A stretch of 15,122 nt of DNA from Lachnospiraceae bacterium UBA7199 (lineage in GTDB: Bacteria; Bacillota; Clostridia; Lachnospirales; Lachnospiraceae), in the NCBI GenBank assembly GCA_002490775.1, contig DKUR01000101.1, positions 1-15,122 of the forward strand. Reading direction: 5' to 3'. Below the pieces are notes generated by a model, which worked only from the letters and a program-made list of their open reading frames with translations, ran no database searches and was not told where the DNA came from. The first letter of the stretch is position 1; the number at the start of each line of letters is the position of its first letter. The translations under genes and the position numbers were made by a program. Shown one piece after another: positions 7,489 to 14,430 of this stretch.

Positions 7489-8970
7489 ATGGCACAGTTT
7501 GAAAAGCAATTAACATTAAAACATAAATATCCACTCTATATCACAGGTGCTTTTTTACTGCTTACGGGAATAATACCATATGTAATAGTGTTAGCTTATG
7601 CTTTGCCGGCAGCAGATGATTTTTGTTATGCGATTGAAATTGTAAATGCTGGCGGCCATAACCCGATTGGTATTTTTAGAATGATCAAAGCGTACTATTT
7701 GAGTTGTCAAGGAGTTTATTTTAGTGTGGCCTTGGAGGGAGGAATTGATCCAATCCGTAGGGTGGGATTTTTTGGGATTAATATATTATTGATTTTAACA
7801 ATGATGCTAAGTATTATCATAATAGGAGTATTGATTTACAGATTTTGTATGTTGCATTGCGCAACAAGAGGATTTGGATTTCTTTTTGCAATTGCTGTTT
7901 TGTGGGGATGCTTTAACACAAGAATATTAAGTGAGTTGATTTGTTGGTATGGTGGTGCATGCAATTATACAATTCCTTTAGTAATTGGAGTACTTGGAAT
8001 AATCTGTTTAGCCAAGGCAGTAAAGACCACTGACAATAAAGGAAAAGCGAGATATTACTGTCTATTGAGCATGATTTTGGGGTTTCTTTCCAGTGGTGGT
8101 TCATTGCAGGTTGTAGGATATATATGCTGGATATATTTATTATTTTTAGGCTGGAGTATTTTGGAAAAAAAATGCTGGAAAATAACATTAACAACTTTTG
8201 GAATGACTCTTTTAGGTGCACTTATTAATGTTGTTGCTCCAGGTAATTATGTTAGACAAAATAGTAGTTATAAAGAGATTTCTCTTATAAAAGCGGTTTA
8301 CTATACAGTTATTGTAGTTGTTAAAGAAATTAAATATATTTTTTCACAAACATATATCCCTTGGCTTTTGTTGCTGCTTATTATTCTAGCCTTCCTATTT
8401 TTGAAGCCAGTGAAAGATAAGTTATATCATCCGCTGATTGTGGGAGGGGCAGCACTCATAAGCTGGCTGATTTCTACTTTTCCGGTATGCTATGGATATG
8501 CAGACAGTACATTGGCTTCAAGGGGATATGAAACGCTGGATATTTATATAATAATAGGTTTATTCTTGTTTATAAACAGCCTGGTTAATTGGCTGAAACT
8601 AAAAGAAATATTTTTATCTAAAGAAGTTGTTCTTGCGATGAGTATTTTGGCTATGATCAATATAGGATATCTTCAAAATTCTGTGCCAATTTCTAGTATA
8701 CCGGGGATGCAGTGTTGGCAGCAGATTTTTTCAGGGGAACTAAAACGCTATCATGATGAATGGATTGAGGTTTTTGACACAATTGAAAGAAGCGAAGATG
8801 CTGTTGTGGAGGTACCTATTAGTAGATGGGCATATGAGGCAGATTTGGTAATAATGAAGCCGGGAATGTCGGAAAACTTTGAAAAATGGGTAAATGATGG
8901 GATTGCTACTTACTATGGAAAAGAAAAAGTCCGCGTGGTAGTACAAGACGAAATTGAAAATGATGAATAA
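7489..8970 (+). CDS. DUF6056-family polytopic membrane protein, copy 2
   Basis: This 493-residue integral membrane protein is paralogous to the gene at 3544. Shared landmarks are the first TM (about 15-37), then LPAADDF (39-45), LICWYGGACNYT (150-161), a FLSSGGSLQVVGY span at about 200, NVVAPGNYVR (247-256) and a polar C-terminal tail ending TYYGKEKVRVVVQDEIENDE. The N-terminus is about ten residues longer than in the first copy. The pairwise resemblance is strong at motifs but low elsewhere, so this is an old duplication or two separately acquired members rather than a recent copy. A role in transferring sugars from lipid-linked donors at the outer face of the membrane is inferred from the DD motif after TM1. 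The SD is weak (GGGG, 7474-7477). Its last 11 bases overlap the glycosyltransferase gene that follows. Confidence 0.8.
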   Translation: MAQFEKQLTLKHKYPLYITGAFLLLTGIIPYVIVLAYALPAADDFCYAIEIVNAGGHNPIGIFRMIKAYYLSCQGVYFSVALEGGIDPIRRVGFFGINILLILTMMLSIIIIGVLIYRFCMLHCATRGFGFLFAIAVLWGCFNTRILSELICWYGGACNYTIPLVIGVLGIICLAKAVKTTDNKGKARYYCLLSMILGFLSSGGSLQVVGYICWIYLLFLGWSILEKKCWKITLTTFGMTLLGALINVVAPGNYVRQNSSYKEISLIKAVYYTVIVVVKEIKYIFSQTYIPWLLLLLIILAFLFLKPVKDKLYHPLIVGGAALISWLISTFPVCYGYADSTLASRGYETLDIYIIIGLFLFINSLVNWLKLKEIFLSKEVVLAMSILAMINIGYLQNSVPISSIPGMQCWQQIFSGELKRYHDEWIEVFDTIERSEDAVVEVPISRWAYEADLVIMKPGMSENFEKWVNDGIATYYGKEKVRVVVQDEIENDE

Positions 8971-9727
8971 AACAGATTTGTTAAAACAACAGAATATAGA
9001 AACCTGCAATATATTGGGGGTAAATATTGTTATTTCAAATATGACACAGGTTAGCGGGCTTTTTTTTGAAAGGCTGGAGGAGTTGAGGGGAGAGTATGTT
9101 TGCATTTCAAATGTACACACTACTGTTATGGCTTATGAGGATGAACAGTACAGAAGGGTGCAGAATGAAGCATTCATGGCATTGCCCGATGGAAAACCCC
9201 TTGTGATTGCATGCAGGAAAAAGGGATTTAAAAATGCACAACGGATTGCAGGCCCGGATTTAATGCCGGAAATTTTAAATATGTCGCAGAGAAAGGGATA
9301 CACTCATTACTTTTATGGCAGCACAGACGAAACGTTAGCACTTCTTAAGGAAAAACTTCTTAAAGTCTATCCTGATCTTAAAATTGCCGGCATGTATGCA
9401 CCGCCATTTAGGCCTCTAACAGAAACAGAAGATGAGACGATGATTAAACAGATTAATGATGCGGAACCTGATTTTATATGGGTAGGCTTAGGGGCTCCCA
9501 AACAGGAAAATTGGATGAACTTTCATAAAGGAAAGGTAAATGGGATTATGCTGGGGGTTGGCGCTGCTTTTGATTTTCATGCCGGAACTGTGAAGCGGGC
9601 TCCAAGGTGGATGCAGGAATGGTGCCTTGAATGGCTGTATCGATTATGCCAGGATCCCAAGCGTTTATTCAAAAGGTATCTGGAAACAAATACGAAATTT
9701 ATATGGCGAATTTTATTTAAAGAATAA
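8960..9727 (+). CDS. WecG/TagA/CpsF-family glycosyltransferase (GT26)
   Basis: This is a peripheral membrane glycosyltransferase of family GT26. TagA-type members add N-acetylmannosamine, and others add related sugars, to a polyprenyl-diphosphate-linked acceptor at the inner face of the membrane. Visible motifs, numbered from the ATG at 8960, are ILGVNI near 18, NVHT (51-54), LPDGKP (75-80), GPDLMPEI, FYGS, VGLGAPKQE, and the C-terminal block GVGAAFDFHAGTVKRAPRWMQEWCLEWLYRL that is typical of the family. The length of about 255 is normal. A TTG at 8954 and an ATG at 8963 are also in frame. The start codons lie inside the end of the DUF6056 gene without a good SD, so translational coupling is likely. 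The exact sugar cannot be told from sequence alone. Confidence 0.92.
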   Translation: MMNKTDLLKQQNIETCNILGVNIVISNMTQVSGLFFERLEELRGEYVCISNVHTTVMAYEDEQYRRVQNEAFMALPDGKPLVIACRKKGFKNAQRIAGPDLMPEILNMSQRKGYTHYFYGSTDETLALLKEKLLKVYPDLKIAGMYAPPFRPLTETEDETMIKQINDAEPDFIWVGLGAPKQENWMNFHKGKVNGIMLGVGAAFDFHAGTVKRAPRWMQEWCLEWLYRLCQDPKRLFKRYLETNTKFIWRILFKE

Positions 9728-9834
9728 TTGGGCTCAAAATGGTTTCGGGATGCATTATTCCAACAGGGTAAGTTTTGGCATCAGATAATAATATAAGTCG
9801 TTCATTAATTAAGAAATATGAAAAAACAAGAATA

Positions 9835-9851
9835 TGTCCTGTTACAGGACA
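9835..9851. promoter_or_regulatory. Perfect 17-bp palindrome, candidate XRE operator
   Basis: TGTCCTGT and ACAGGACA are perfect inverted 8-mers around a single central T. The site lies 57 bp before the ATG of the XRE-type regulator. A TATAAT at 9867-9872 stands 15 bp downstream, which puts the right arm over the place where the -35 would be. A binding site for the adjacent regulator, or for another dimeric repressor or activator, is the natural reading. A transcript hairpin with a 1-nt loop is unlikely. Confidence 0.65.
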
Positions 9852-9866
9852 GAAAAGTTGAAATAA

Positions 9867-9872
9867 TATAAT
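9867..9872 (+). promoter_or_regulatory. -10 box upstream of the XRE gene
   Basis: A perfect TATAAT with no good -35; the 17-bp position reads ACAGGA, inside the palindrome. A promoter without a proper -35 next to an operator often needs an activator, so regulation through the palindrome is plausible. The expected start lies near 9879, about 29 bp before the ATG. Confidence 0.5.
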
Positions 9873-9907
9873 AAGATATTCGTGTCAAATGTGAATGGAG
9901 ATTAATT

Positions 9908-10156
9908 ATGGCACGAATCATTGATTACGAAGCACAAAATGTTGTAGGTAAAAAGGTTAAAAAATTCAGGGAGGAAAGAAAACTCAGCCAAAAAGACTTT
10001 TCTGAGAAGTTAGAGACCAAAGCAATTTATATTTGCAGAGGATCCATTTCAAGGATAGAAAGCCATGAAAGAACAGTTACTGATTTTGAACTGCGAGCGA
10101 TGGCGCAGATCTTAAGGGTGCCTATTGAAGAATTATTTGAAGAAATGTCAGTTTAA
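9908..10156 (+). CDS. Small XRE-family helix-turn-helix regulator
   Basis: This 82-residue protein consists almost wholly of one Cro/C1-type DNA-binding domain. Helix 1 is GKKVKKFREERKLSQKDFSEKL (about 14-35). The recognition region contains RGSISRIESHERTVTDFELRAMAQILRVPIEELF. An unusual five to six extra residues (TKAIYIC) sit between the turn and the recognition helix, compared with the compact LSQEELA...S.ISRIE spacing. There is no ligand-binding or dimerisation domain, so it would act as a dimer on a short palindrome. The start has GGAG (9897-9900) 7 bp upstream. It precedes the secreted-protein gene by 44 bp with no terminator, so they are probably one transcript. It likely controls its own operon, and possibly surface glycan genes nearby, through the palindrome upstream. 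Confidence 0.9.
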   Translation: MARIIDYEAQNVVGKKVKKFREERKLSQKDFSEKLETKAIYICRGSISRIESHERTVTDFELRAMAQILRVPIEELFEEMSV

Positions 10157-10200
10157 TTGAATGTCTCCATCACAATAAAAATAGGAAAGGATGGAAACAA

Positions 10201-11103
10201 ATGAAAAAAGCAGGATTAGGCAGGAGATTGCTGACAGCGGTTACAGGAATAATTATATTCGTGGAGGTTTTAACGGGAACAACTATCAAGGTACATGCTG
10301 CCGGAGAACCGAAGGTTACACAATTGGAGGTGACGGTATCCTCGGATAATTCAGGAATTGTTGCAAGGTGCAGCTATCAGAATTATACAGCTCAAAGCGG
10401 ATGTGAAATGAAATTGTATCTGTATAGAGTAGAAAGTGATGGCGAGTTTATCGAAAGTCAAAAAGAGCTTGTCTATGCGGATACAGGAAGTGAAAGTACA
10501 GAACCCAGGCAGGTGAAGGAGGGAATGTACCGTGCATCTGTTATGATTGATACTGGCATAGAGATGAAGCAGATTAATTCTGAAAGTTATTATAGAGTCA
10601 GTCAGACGGATGGAAATTATGTTGTGGCAAAAGAAAAGGCAAGTGAACCGAAAGAATGTATGGATGACTTTGAAGAGACAGGAGAAAAATTTTCGTGCAG
10701 TCATGTTTATGAATACATTTTGGTACAGCAGGCAACACCTGTCAGGGATGCAGTGCAGGCACTTCAATGTACAAAATGCGGTATGGTTATAGATTATGTG
10801 GATGTTCCTAATTCTGCGTATGCTGCCTTTCTGCAGGAAACAGCAGATGTGATTCAAAATACCCGGCAGAAGGAGGTGACAATTTGTACAGATCGTTGGA
10901 TGAGTTTTGACAGAAAAGTGTTTGAAGCGATAGAAAGCAGACCTGATGTAGCAGTGATTATTAACTATCAATATCAAGGAGATGTATATTCATTAATCAT
11001 ACCGGCAGGGACAGATGTGAATCTGCTTATGGATGAAAATGGGTTTGGAGGCTTTAGAGCTGTAAATGATAAGCTGCTTCAAAGGACAAGCGGATTAAAT
11101 TAA
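10201..11103 (+). CDS. Secreted protein with CxH-CxxC site and conserved C-terminal domain
   Basis: This 300-residue exported protein has an N-terminal signal peptide with KK and RR, a hydrophobic core (about 10-28) and a likely cleavage at KVHA/AGEP (33/34). Residues 35-145 look like a beta-rich domain. A four-ligand pattern follows: Cys166-x-His168 and Cys190-xx-Cys193, suggesting a small zinc-binding module (SCSHVYEY...QCTKCG). The C-terminal 90 residues contain ICTDRWMSFDRKVFEAIESRPDVAVIINYQYQGDVYSLIIPAGTDVNLLMDENGFGGFRAVNDKLL. I know this domain from secreted or surface proteins of gut Clostridia, where its function is not established. There is no LPXTG or membrane anchor at the end, so the mature protein is released or binds the wall non-covalently. 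It lies between the XRE gene and the GT2 gene, with AAAGGATGG before the ATG. Confidence 0.8.
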   Translation: MKKAGLGRRLLTAVTGIIIFVEVLTGTTIKVHAAGEPKVTQLEVTVSSDNSGIVARCSYQNYTAQSGCEMKLYLYRVESDGEFIESQKELVYADTGSESTEPRQVKEGMYRASVMIDTGIEMKQINSESYYRVSQTDGNYVVAKEKASEPKECMDDFEETGEKFSCSHVYEYILVQQATPVRDAVQALQCTKCGMVIDYVDVPNSAYAAFLQETADVIQNTRQKEVTICTDRWMSFDRKVFEAIESRPDVAVIINYQYQGDVYSLIIPAGTDVNLLMDENGFGGFRAVNDKLLQRTSGLN

Positions 11104-11120
11104 TAAGGAAATAAAAACAT

Positions 11121-11891
11121 ATGAAAACTGTATCTTTAATACTTACTACTTATAACAGTGAAGAAAATCTTGAAAAAACGCTTAGTAGTATAGAAAAACA
11201 AGACTATCCGTCAATTGAGGTTTTAATTAAGGATGGCGGCTCTACAGATCGGACACTGCATATTATAGATGTTTATTCAAAAGTCAGCAAACATGTAGTG
11301 AAGTGGTGTACCAGTAAAGATAATGGAATTTATGATGCCATGAACCAGGGCTACTCAATGGCAGCAGGTGATATTATTGTTTTTTTTAATGATTTGTTTC
11401 AGGAAACAACAGTGGTATCTAAAATGGTTCAATTGATAGAGGAACATGCAGAATGTGTAGGTGCACATGCCGATTTGGTGTATGCAACGGATGAAAAAGT
11501 GGTAAGATATTGGAAGATGGGACCGCAGAAAAGTTTATATTGGGGATGGATGCCAGGCCATCCAACATTGTTTTTAAAAAGAGAAATATATGAAAAATAT
11601 GGATTATATAATCCAGATTATTGTATTGCGGCAGACTATGAATTTATGATTCGGTTTTTAAAGGATAAAGAAAATCGGTTGGCTTATCTGCCTGAAGTTA
11701 TTATTAGAATGTTTTATGGAGGAACTAGTACAGGAAGTACAGGGAGCTATTTGCTGTCGTTAAAAGAAGGACATAGAGCACTGAAAGATAATGGAATTAA
11801 AGGTGCGTTCATTATTGATATTTTGCGTACAGGCAGAGTACTATTGCAATTTATAAAAAAACATAAGAAATATGTGAAAGACAGCAGATGA
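11121..11891 (+). CDS. Family 2 glycosyltransferase (WcaA/WcaE-like)
   Basis: This 256-residue GT-A-fold glycosyltransferase has an N-terminus, VSLILTTYNSEENLEKTLSSIEKQDYPSIEVLIKDGGSTDRT (4-44), that is the classical GT2 nucleotide-sugar site. SKDNGIYDAMNQGYSMAAGDIIVFFND (to residue 91) follows. The next segments are GHPTLFLKREIYEKYG and AADYEFMIRFL, with the usual acidic residues for acceptor binding, and a basic C-terminal tail without a membrane helix. Where many relatives have an N(S/A)(D/G)D motif, this protein has only FFND (88-91) before LF, so the metal-binding motif looks shortened. It follows the secreted-protein gene by 17 bp and probably shares its transcript. It presumably adds one sugar to the growing repeat at the cytoplasmic face; donor and acceptor are unknown. 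Confidence 0.9.
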   Translation: MKTVSLILTTYNSEENLEKTLSSIEKQDYPSIEVLIKDGGSTDRTLHIIDVYSKVSKHVVKWCTSKDNGIYDAMNQGYSMAAGDIIVFFNDLFQETTVVSKMVQLIEEHAECVGAHADLVYATDEKVVRYWKMGPQKSLYWGWMPGHPTLFLKREIYEKYGLYNPDYCIAADYEFMIRFLKDKENRLAYLPEVIIRMFYGGTSTGSTGSYLLSLKEGHRALKDNGIKGAFIIDILRTGRVLLQFIKKHKKYVKDSR

Positions 11892-11895
11892 TGAT

Positions 11896-11924
11896 TTGAC
11901 GAATAGAAAGATGTGGTTTAGAAT
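11896..11924 (+). promoter_or_regulatory. Sigma-A promoter for the epimerase-ugd unit
   Basis: TTGACG (11896-11901), a 17-bp spacer and TAGAAT (11919-11924) match the consensus at five of six positions in each box. The site starts just after the GT2 stop and lies 46 bp before the epimerase ATG at 11971, whose SD is GGAGAAGG near 11954-11961. Confidence 0.75.
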
Positions 11925-11970
11925 TACTTAGAGCTATTTAAAGTGAAAATATTGGAGAAGGAAACGAGAA

Positions 11971-12972
11971 ATGAAAGAACTGGATATATCTAAACGTTAT
12001 CTGATTACCGGGGGAGCTGGATTTATAGGTTTTTATTTATCTAAAGCGCTTTTAGAAAAAGGGGCAGAGGTAACAGGACTTGATAATTTAAATGATTATT
12101 ATGAGGTTTCTCTGAAAGAAGACAGGCTTGCTATTCTTAAGAAATATCCTAAGTACCGCTTTGTGAAAGCTGATCTTGCAGATAAAGAAGCGGTGTTTGA
12201 ATTGTTTCAGGATGTTTCACCGCAGGTTGTGGTGAACTTGGCGGCGCAGGCTGGTGTGCGGTATAGCATTGATAATCCGGATGCCTATATTCAGTCTAAT
12301 ATTGTTGGATTTTTTCATGTTTTGGAGGCATGCCGGCATTATCCGGTGGAGCATCTGGTGTTTGCTTCCTCCAGTTCTGTATATGGAGGCAACAAAAAGG
12401 TTCCTTTTTCTACAAAGGATCAAGTTGACCAGCCGGTAAGTTTGTATGCTGCCACCAAAAAATCTAATGAACTGATGGCATATTCTTATAGCAAATTGTA
12501 TCAGATTCCTCTTACAGGGCTTCGTTTCTTTACAGTATATGGCCCTATGGGCAGACCGGATATGGCATATTTCAAATTTGCAAAAAAAATTATTATGGAT
12601 GAACCAATTCAGATTTATAATAATGGAGATATGCTTCGTGATTTTACTTATATTGATGATATTATAAAAGGAATTGAGAATATTCTCTGCAATCCACCAA
12701 TGCAGGATGAAAATGGAGCAGCTTATAAAATATATAATATTGGGAACAACAAGCCGGAGAAGCTAATGGATTATATTGCAGTTCTGGAAAGGTGCCTTGG
12801 CAGGCAGGCAAAGAAGGAATATCTGCCCATGCAGCCGGGAGATGTATACGAAACCTATGCGGATGTGCAGGAGCTGATGAATGATTATGGTTTTAAGCCT
12901 TCCACTACGATCGAAGAAGGGCTTGGCAGATTTGCGAAATGGTTTCTTTCTTATTATCAATATAAAAACTGA
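11971..12972 (+). CDS. NAD-dependent UDP-glucuronate 4-epimerase (CapI/LpsL-like)
   Basis: This 333-residue extended short-chain dehydrogenase/reductase interconverts UDP-glucuronate and UDP-galacturonate. The NAD-binding Rossmann motif is GGAGFIG (14-20). The catalytic triad is present as Ser in SSSSVYGG (133-140), Tyr159 and Lys163 in YAATKKS. RFFTVYGPMGRPDMAYFKF and RDFTYIDDI are characteristic of the UDP-uronic-acid epimerase branch rather than GalE. The length is normal. It stands 98 bp before the UDP-glucose dehydrogenase gene, which makes its substrate, and that supports the uronic-acid assignment over UDP-glucose 4-epimerase. The protein is cytosolic. Related activities, such as other UDP-sugar epimerisation, cannot be fully ruled out. 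Confidence 0.9.
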   Translation: MKELDISKRYLITGGAGFIGFYLSKALLEKGAEVTGLDNLNDYYEVSLKEDRLAILKKYPKYRFVKADLADKEAVFELFQDVSPQVVVNLAAQAGVRYSIDNPDAYIQSNIVGFFHVLEACRHYPVEHLVFASSSSVYGGNKKVPFSTKDQVDQPVSLYAATKKSNELMAYSYSKLYQIPLTGLRFFTVYGPMGRPDMAYFKFAKKIIMDEPIQIYNNGDMLRDFTYIDDIIKGIENILCNPPMQDENGAAYKIYNIGNNKPEKLMDYIAVLERCLGRQAKKEYLPMQPGDVYETYADVQELMNDYGFKPSTTIEEGLGRFAKWFLSYYQYKN

Positions 12973-12989
12973 GTTCCCGTTAAAGAGGA

Positions 12990-13065
12990 CAGATGGGAGC
13001 AAGGTTGAATAAAAATGCGTATTCAACCTATTGATTTGTATGCGCGTCGCAACGCGCAGATGGGA
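12990..13065 (+). repeat. Two perfect hairpins flanked by a 9-nt direct repeat in the ugd leader
   Basis: The 98-bp gap before ugd contains AGGTTGAAT/ATTCAACCT (13002-13010 and 13021-13029, 10-nt loop) and TGCGCGT/ACGCGCA (13041-13047 and 13052-13058, 4-nt loop CGCA). The direct repeat CAGATGGGA occurs at 12990-12998 and 13057-13065 and brackets both. The second hairpin ends only 12 bases before the ugd start codon. There is no T-run after either stem, so it is not a standard terminator. It could be a small REP- or MITE-like insertion with target duplication, or a post-transcriptional control element. Confidence 0.6.
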
Positions 13066-13070
13066 TAAAG

Positions 13071-14381
13071 ATGAAAATAGCAGTAGCAGGAACAGGATAT
13101 GTAGGTTTAGTAGCAGGGGTTTGCTTTGCGGAAAAAGGATATGACGTAACCTGTGTGGATGTGGATGAAAAAAAAGTAGAAGTCATGCGTCAGGGGATTT
13201 CTCCTATTTATGAGGAAGGATTAGAGGAGCTGATGCAGAAGAATAATGCAAATGGAAGGCTTCATTATACCACAAATTACCGGGAAGCTTATAAGGATGC
13301 AGATGCAATATTTATCGGGGTGGGAACGCCGGAAATGCCTGACGGAAGCGCGAATTTAAGTTATATTGCCACAGTGTCCAGGCAGATTGCAGAGACAATA
13401 GAAAAGGATTGTCTTGTAGTGGTGAAGTCTACTGTGCCAGTTGGAACCAATGATAAGGTGGAGCAGTTTATTAAGGATTTTCTGGTACATAAGGTTAAGG
13501 TAGAGGTGGCATCTAATCCTGAGTTTTTGGCGCAGGGAACAGCAGTCCATGATACCCTCCATGCTGCAAGAATCATAATCGGGACAGAAAGTAAGGAAGC
13601 AGAAGAGATACTGAAAAAGATTTATGAACCTTTCGGGCTTCCCATTGTTTCCGTAAAGCGGCGCTCAGCAGAAATGATCAAATATGCATGTAATGATTTT
13701 CTGGCATTAAAGATTTCCTATATGAATGATATTGCAAATTTGTGCGAATTGGTTGGGGCGGACATTACCGATGTGGCAAAGGGCATGAGCTATGATGAGC
13801 GGATTGGAGCCAGATTTTTAAATGCAGGCATTGGATTTGGAGGCAGTTGTTTTCCCAAGGATACCAAAGCACTTAAATTTTTGGCAAAAGAACATGGCTA
13901 CCAATTAAAAACTGTGGAAGCGTGTGTGGATGTAAACAGCGCACAAAAGACCAGACTGTTTGCAAAGGCAAAAGAGAGGATGATTTCATTCAGTGATTTG
14001 AAAGTGGCAGTGCTGGGGCTTACCTTTAAAGCAGGAACAGATGATCTTAGAGAAGCACCTTCTATTGATAATTTAAAGCTGCTTTTAGAAGCAGGTGCGG
14101 ATATTTATGCTTATGATCCGAAAGGAGCACCACGTTCCAAGCAGATTTTTCCCGAAGGAAAAATAGGACAGGGAACCATGCATTATGTGGATTCTGTGGA
14201 ACTGGCGTTGGAACAGGCAAACATTTGCTTTGTGTTTACGGAATGGCCGGAAATTAAGGCAGTCAGACCAGAAGAGTTTAAAAAGAAAATGCATACGCCT
14301 CTTGTGTATGATGGAAGAAATTTATTTAAGCCTTTTGAAATGAAAGAAGCAGGTGTTGAATATTATAGTATCGGGCGATAA
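13071..14381 (+). CDS. ugd: UDP-glucose 6-dehydrogenase
   Basis: This cytosolic enzyme oxidises UDP-glucose to UDP-glucuronate with two NAD+. Its 436 residues are the usual length for bacterial Ugd/TuaD. The N-terminal Rossmann motif is AGTGYVGL (6-13). VVVKSTVPVGT and NPEFLAQGTAVHD are typical of the family. The catalytic cysteine is Cys260 in GGSCFPKDTKAL. The C-terminal UDP-binding domain contains LGLTFKAGTDDLREAPS. The start lacks a strong SD (only GATGGGA, 5 bp upstream), and the upstream sequence carries the two-hairpin element, so translation may be modest or controlled. With the epimerase before it, the pair supplies UDP-glucuronate and UDP-galacturonate for an acidic surface polymer such as a teichuronic acid or capsule. 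Confidence 0.97.
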   Translation: MKIAVAGTGYVGLVAGVCFAEKGYDVTCVDVDEKKVEVMRQGISPIYEEGLEELMQKNNANGRLHYTTNYREAYKDADAIFIGVGTPEMPDGSANLSYIATVSRQIAETIEKDCLVVVKSTVPVGTNDKVEQFIKDFLVHKVKVEVASNPEFLAQGTAVHDTLHAARIIIGTESKEAEEILKKIYEPFGLPIVSVKRRSAEMIKYACNDFLALKISYMNDIANLCELVGADITDVAKGMSYDERIGARFLNAGIGFGGSCFPKDTKALKFLAKEHGYQLKTVEACVDVNSAQKTRLFAKAKERMISFSDLKVAVLGLTFKAGTDDLREAPSIDNLKLLLEAGADIYAYDPKGAPRSKQIFPEGKIGQGTMHYVDSVELALEQANICFVFTEWPEIKAVRPEEFKKKMHTPLVYDGRNLFKPFEMKEAGVEYYSIGR

Positions 14382-14389
14382 GAGGATGA

Positions 14390-14430
14390 ATGCGGCTGTC
14401 AGGTTTGACTAACAGCCGCATCTTTTGCTT
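14390..14430 (+). terminator. Rho-independent terminator after ugd, overlapping the convergent gene
   Basis: A perfect 10-bp GC-rich stem pairs ATGCGGCTGT (14390-14399) with ACAGCCGCAT (14412-14421). The loop is 12 nt, and CTTTTGCTT follows. The T-run favours termination of the plus-strand transcript. The 3' arm encodes the last codons and stop of the minus-strand gene. Confidence 0.8.

Noticed and set aside
8954..8956. TTG start for the TagA-family gene
   Set aside because: Two ATG codons follow within nine bases, and no SD favours the TTG.
9728..9834. Terminator after the TagA-family gene
   Set aside because: I could find no stem with a T-run; read-through into the XRE operon cannot be excluded.
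10351..10977. Reverse-strand open frame of 208 codons opposite the secreted protein
   Set aside because: Rich in His, Cys, Ile and Phe as expected of an antisense shadow; the plus strand encodes a clear signal peptide and a known domain.
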